A stretch of DNA of 64,000 nucleotides. Source: Phallusia mammillata (lineage: Eukaryota; Chordata; Ascidiacea; Phlebobranchia; Ascidiidae). The first letter of the stretch is position 1. Each line of letters opens with the position of its first letter. Positions 60,313 through 64,000 of the stretch are shown piece by piece. The stretch covers positions 48,751 to 112,750 of the forward strand of contig QLIY01000524.1 in NCBI GenBank assembly GCA_003260075.1. Direction: 5' to 3'. The notes below the pieces were generated by a model. That model was given only the letters and a program-made list of their open reading frames with translations. It was not told the DNA's origin and made no database searches. The position numbers and the translations under genes were made by a program.

Positions 60313-61596
60313 GATATAAGCTTATTTAGAGTCAAAATTTTGTTTCTCAATACTCAATTTTCTAAATGTTACATATTTTCTGTTGCTTGTTCAAAATATC
60401 ATGCCATTGCCAATGTTTTGCAGTTTGCCTGCCAATGTCACTCCTTAAAACAAAAAGGAATGCGCATCCGAAAAAACAACAACACATTCTTAACAAGTAA
60501 CATGGCCAGAATCGAGAATTGCTAACCTACTTCAATCATACCACAAATACAGAATATTAGACAGAAATAAAACAATGAGACTTATTCTCCAAGCAGCATA
60601 TGCCTAATATAGAATAAATCATATACCAGTACTCACTTGTTTCTTGTTCTTTGTCACACGCCTTCCAAGCGAACATGGTAAAGAGCATACTGATCGGTTC
60701 TCCCTGTCGCTGTATGGGCACAAAGAATGTAGCGACCAAAAACACAAACTCAAGACCATAGGACAGGTAGGCCAAAAGCTCATGCTTCTTTTTATTCGGA
60801 AAAACTTCACTGAGGAACAGTACGATTTGTGGACAGAACGCCATCACATATAATAAAGCGGTCACCCAACCAATATCCATTGCCGAACTCGGTTGCAACG
60901 CTCCGTCGTAAATGCGTCGGTACATGTCAAAAGTAAAGGCGAACATTGAAAAGATAAAGGTGGTCCCTGAAATCGTTTGTAAAAAACACCAAAGCACAAG
61001 CATTAACTAGAGGTCAACAACAGGACGCCTTTTGGTTCAAATCGTTAAACTTCATCGAACCCTGTTGTTGTTAACTTAATTTCAGGATGTAAGTCCCGCA
61101 CCAGTCTACATATCGTTACAAAGGATATTATGCGTATGGTTTGCGGTTGGGCGTCTGAATAAATATATCACAACGACATAACACACAAATATCCTTTAAG
61201 ATTTTATTTGAATAAGAAAATGATAATGCCACATATAGGCGAAATGTATATTCCTTTATTAAACCGACTGATTCTGTTTTACCAAGGATTTTATCGTCTA
61301 TTGGGTTTTAGTGTACTCCTTTAAGTTAATGATGATTTGACTATTTAGACAACAAAAAATCATTATTTTTGCAAAATTATTATTTTGAAGCGTCACATTT
61401 TGAAAGTAAATTTAATCAGGATTGTGGGTTAAATGGACAGTTTGGAGCTTAAACTTGACAATGACAGTAATAAGTATTAAAAGCAACAAACAACTCACCA
61501 GAAAGAAACATCAGTGTTCTAAAAGTCCCTGTGAAAAAGGCTGGAACTGAGCCATCAATTGCTTTAAAGAATTTTTGACCGATGATAAAAATCAAT

Positions 61597-61630
<34 letters not shown>

Positions 61631-63363
61631 GACCCAATAAATGACGCCAATGACATTCCGCCGAGAACACGAATGGTATCAATCTTTTCCTTTCTGACTA
61701 CAAACAAATTGTGTGTTACAGTGTGTTTTCTTTGGCTTCGTCTCAAGTGCAAGACCAGCACGTCACCATCTGCCATTTCCCCCTAATCGCGGTAGTCCAT
61801 CTTTTTTATCTTTAATATATTGTTAGGTTTTTTTTAATTAAAAACATTTCAGGCATTTTAAATTGCATAAATGCAAAACATGTTTTAAAGTTTGTATTTG
61901 TTTGTTCGTTTGACTGTTTTTAGTGCGGAGAAAAACTTTTATTCAGTCCTAGAAGAAAATTACGTTAGAGGTCACTGCCCAATGGCAACAGCTCAAAATA
62001 ATTGGGCGTTAATAGGTTAAAAAAATAGGTATCACCTAGGTCCAAGAGAATGGTAATCCGAAAACCGAAAACAAAGGTAAACTATAGCACAAATCGAAAT
62101 TACTCCCTCTTTTCAACATAATATTTACTGACAAATAAAAAAAATACAAGACATAAATACATTCAGTTTTTTTCCAAAGTTTCGTAGGCGGATCCTTCCA
62201 ACCAGGCAATAAAACCGTTATTAGTAAGAAAATCCATGCCACTGTCAACAGTAAAACGGAAGCGCAATCCCACTTGTTGTCCGCCTTCGTGAGATACTTT
62301 TCCAGAATACGGTTATATTTTTCCGCATATAGCTTTATGGATCAACACAACAAATTAATGGTTATTATCTGACAGCATTTCGAACCTGTTTATTTAACTT
62401 CACTTTATTTATGAGCTATTTGGTCAAATTTTCCCATGAAATATAGTGACAAGTGATAACTTATTATGTCTGCCAACAGTAGCTTATATAGAAATATAGT
62501 GACCTACCCTTTTACAGTTTTAGGATTTTGACCGAATGCCCCCAAAAAGGCAAACAAATGGTACAGTAATGCAATTGCCATGGTTGAATTAGTGTCACAT
62601 TAAAAATCCAAACTGCCAAAGTTGGGTAAACATTTCTGGTACAGTTAGCAGTAGCCAAACCGTCCTTATCATGCAGCGCTTGTCCATCAAAGTGATAAAA
62701 CATTCAGTGTTTACCACAAGTATGGACTTTAACCGGTCATGTATACCGAGCTCAAGAAAACAGATGAATGACTCGCGTAGTTAAGCTTTCGTTTTTTCTT
62801 GCAAATGTTTTTTGGATGGTTGTAGCATGCGTATGTGCTAATTGTGATATACACAAACAAAGCCTGCCTTTGCAAACGATAATAATGCCTGCCAGGTTTG
62901 TAATAGACCGGTTGCAAACGCCAATAATAGAGCGAGCCTTAGGTCACTTTTGTTATTATTCACGAAGAGGGCGTATGTGAGAACACCAACTTGCATAACC
63001 ACTCCTATAATAAAAATATAATAATAATAATAATAATAATAATAAAACGCCGTATCGGAAACAAACAACATTCTAGGTTTCATATAAAGAACATTAACTT
63101 GCAAGTAAGTAAACTCTATGGTACCTGATAAAGGGGGGGGGGATAATAATAATAAAACGCCGTATCGGAAACAAACAACATTCCAGGTTTCATGTAAAGA
63201 ACATTAACTTGCAAGTAAGTAAACTCTATGGTACCTGATAAAAACTCAAGAAAACATCCAAACCCTGATTTGCCCCAACCTTTGAAGATCCAAGACAAAG
63301 ATGAAAGGACAAAAAACGAGATCCCTACCACACTGAAACCAACTTGCGCTGCTCTTGATATGT
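55531..63363 (-). CDS. Large multi-pass membrane protein of claudin-like four-helix units, gene I (5' incomplete)
   Basis: Paralogue of gene H. Recognised exons: 63363-63235 (129 nt), 63004-62868 (137 nt), 62332-62161, about 61780-61490, 60966-60637, 60253-60150 (104 nt), 58944-58884, 58635-58499 (137 nt), 56552-56462, 56401-56252 and 56024-55531. The 129, 137 and 104-nt exons equal exons 2, 3 and 7 of gene H in length and phase. Hydrophobic helices come in groups of four, the first ending VLLPGWKDPP, TFFVPIQRQG or LVIPGWKINQP. Unlike gene H, the third unit is complete (CLLGASIAMCATAV as its fourth helix) and a fourth follows. The C-terminus is an Asn/Ser-rich low-complexity tail ending ETSQV, inflated by an assembly duplication at 55713-55722. 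The exon matching gene H exon 1 was not found. Exons near 57265-57334 and 57839-57904 (helix-like, similar to each other) may belong but their phase does not connect cleanly. The lower exons could alternatively be a separate gene. Confidence 0.7.
55637..55796. repeat. C-run join (55713-55722) inside the Asn-rich last exon of gene I
   Basis: The segment encoding INSNNNNNCNDSSSAIAIPT occurs twice around the C run. The run keeps the frame open by reading as GGG codons on the minus strand, giving a false repeat in the tail. Confidence 0.9.
56575..57124. repeat. C-run join (56841-56850)
   Basis: About 265 bases at 56575-56840 are repeated at 56851-57124 with several small indels. This is intronic in gene I. 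Confidence 0.9.
57423..57682. repeat. C-run join (57547-57556)
   Basis: 57423-57546 is repeated at 57557-57682 with a few substitutions. Confidence 0.9.
58205..58468. repeat. C-run join (58332-58342)
   Basis: 58205-58331 is repeated at 58343-58468. The long minus ORF across it (58121-58612) is artificially extended because the C run reads as GGGG. A gene I exon with a GTAAAG donor (58499) lies just beyond it. Confidence 0.88.
59179..60030. mobile_element. hAT-like MITE (family 5), with perfect 8-bp target duplication
   Basis: The left end CAGGGGTTCCCAACC and right end GGGAACCCCTG are inverted repeats. Perfect CTTTAGAC duplications flank the element (59171-59178 and 60005-60012). A second right end with another CTTTAGAC follows (60013-60038), so the right end is tandemly doubled. 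A single N at 59845 separates two copies of about 100 bases (59746-59844 and 59846-59945), an assembly duplication inflating the length. It lies in an intron of gene I. Confidence 0.85.
60263..60311. repeat. Poly-G tract of 49 next to a splice acceptor
   Basis: On the minus strand this is poly-C immediately followed by TTGCTGCAG and the 104-nt exon of gene I (60253). It thus occupies the polypyrimidine-tract position. No flanking duplication is seen. Confidence 0.8.
61597..61629. repeat. Poly-G tract of 33 inside a gene I exon
   Basis: It lies within the exon matching gene H exon 5, between the segments reading ASFIGS and LIFIIGQKFF. On the minus strand it reads as a proline run. Gene H has about five ordinary residues at this place. 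Confidence 0.75.
63030..63243. repeat. G-run join (63133-63142)
   Basis: 63030-63132 (starting in an ATAATA microsatellite) is repeated at 63143-63243. The left copy carries the end of the intron plus a partial ORF; the right copy leads into the 129-nt exon. Confidence 0.9.
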
Positions 63364-63412
63364 CTGCATTCAAAAATAATCACATGTATGGACTATATCT
63401 AAATTAAAAGTG

Positions 63413-63736
63413 GGCGTCCTGTATTTGCTTGGCCTTGACTCACGTCAGCCCCACATCAGTTTTGAAAAGTTTACGTAGGATCCAAGTTTAAATGCGTTTT
63501 ATTTTATTTTCAATAATAATACCTAAACCTATGATATACCCTTTTAAATGAGTGTTAGTGCTTTTTGCGCAACCTAATAAAACTTAGCTAAATGTTAAGT
63601 TGAGTTTATTTCGTTTGGCAAAAGCACATATGGGCGGCAGACACGAGCTATAGAAAATACCGAACAAGCGTTTCGTCCACCAGGTTGCATATTTAACAAG
63701 GGGGGGGGGTGTCCTGTATTTGCTTGGCCTTGACAT
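63413..63736. repeat. G-run join (63700-63709) with only a short repeat
   Basis: GTCCTGTATTTGCTTGGCCT at 63416 recurs at 63710 after ten G. The copies diverge after about 28 bases, unlike the other joins. The sequence between (about 63440-63699) contains the repeat beginning near 63598 and may be an insertion present in one allele only. Confidence 0.65.
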
Positions 63737-63801
63737 CGCATTTAAATTGGTGTTTGGTTTAAGCTGCTGTATTTGAGAAATTTACAGCCTGTCACTTATA
63801 G

Positions 63802-64000
63802 GAGGGGTCGGCAACCTTTTTCTACTGCGGACCGTTTTTAAAACTGAAATATTATCGCGGAGCGGCCTTCAAAAAACTACAAATATTTAGCAATAAATAT
63901 GCCTAAATTAGTTCATAATCCCCGGAATACATGGGAAAAATGTTTGAAAGCATTTAACCTGAAAAATTATACGGCCCGGTAACGAACTCGTCGCGGACCG
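63802..64000. mobile_element. hAT-like element, cut by the window end
   Basis: It starts GAGGGGTCGGCAACC, a hAT-type end, followed by GCGGACCG and GCGGCC motifs similar in style to the 17080 copy. The right end is not in the window. Confidence 0.6.

Noticed and set aside
8616-63373. CRISPR array or bacterial operon
   Set aside because: No regularly spaced identical repeats with unique spacers exist; genes are intron-containing and animal in type.

Overview
This window looks like nuclear DNA of an animal, most likely an ascidian tunicate (Ciona-like). Genes are split into many short exons with GT-AG introns, the sequence is AT-rich, short hAT-type MITEs are common, and the encoded proteins are animal families: a follistatin-like FSTL4/5 protein, Ly6/uPAR proteins, UNG2-type uracil-DNA glycosylase, an LDLa-bearing GPCR and claudin-like membrane proteins. 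The tunicate assignment is inference. No ribosomal, mitochondrial or bacterial features were seen.

Layout. 0.9-6.3 kb (+): 3' part of an FSTL4/5 orthologue (two Ig domains plus the long C-terminal region). 7.4-26.5 kb (-): a tandem array of five three-finger-domain (Ly6/uPAR, LU) genes with the same exon plan. Three are plainly secreted; two have a Ser/Thr-rich stalk and a hydrophobic C-terminus typical of GPI anchoring. 29.4-31.6 kb (-): complete UNG, seven exons, 276 aa, with an N-terminal PIP box. 35.5-38.8 kb (-): a nine-exon multi-pass membrane gene made of four-helix units, whose last unit is cut short at a tandem repeat. 41.3-53.5 kb (+): a GPCR with a long LDLa/cysteine-rich ectodomain joined directly to 7TM, without leucine-rich repeats. 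55.5-63.4 kb (-): a larger paralogue of the multi-pass gene, whose 5' exon lies outside the window or was not recognised.

Two layers lie over the genes. First, at least seven hAT-like MITEs (several with 8-bp target-site duplications), a foldback element, tRNA-like SINE fragments and tandem repeats. Second, more than twenty places where a run of about 10 C (G beyond 60 kb), or a single N, separates two nearly identical direct copies of the same sequence. These look like unmerged overlapping or allelic contig ends, not biology. They duplicate exons in several genes and must be collapsed before any protein is read from the window. Gene coordinates below are genomic spans; exon coordinates are in the evidence and were placed by eye from splice signals and reading phase, so single-base errors are possible.
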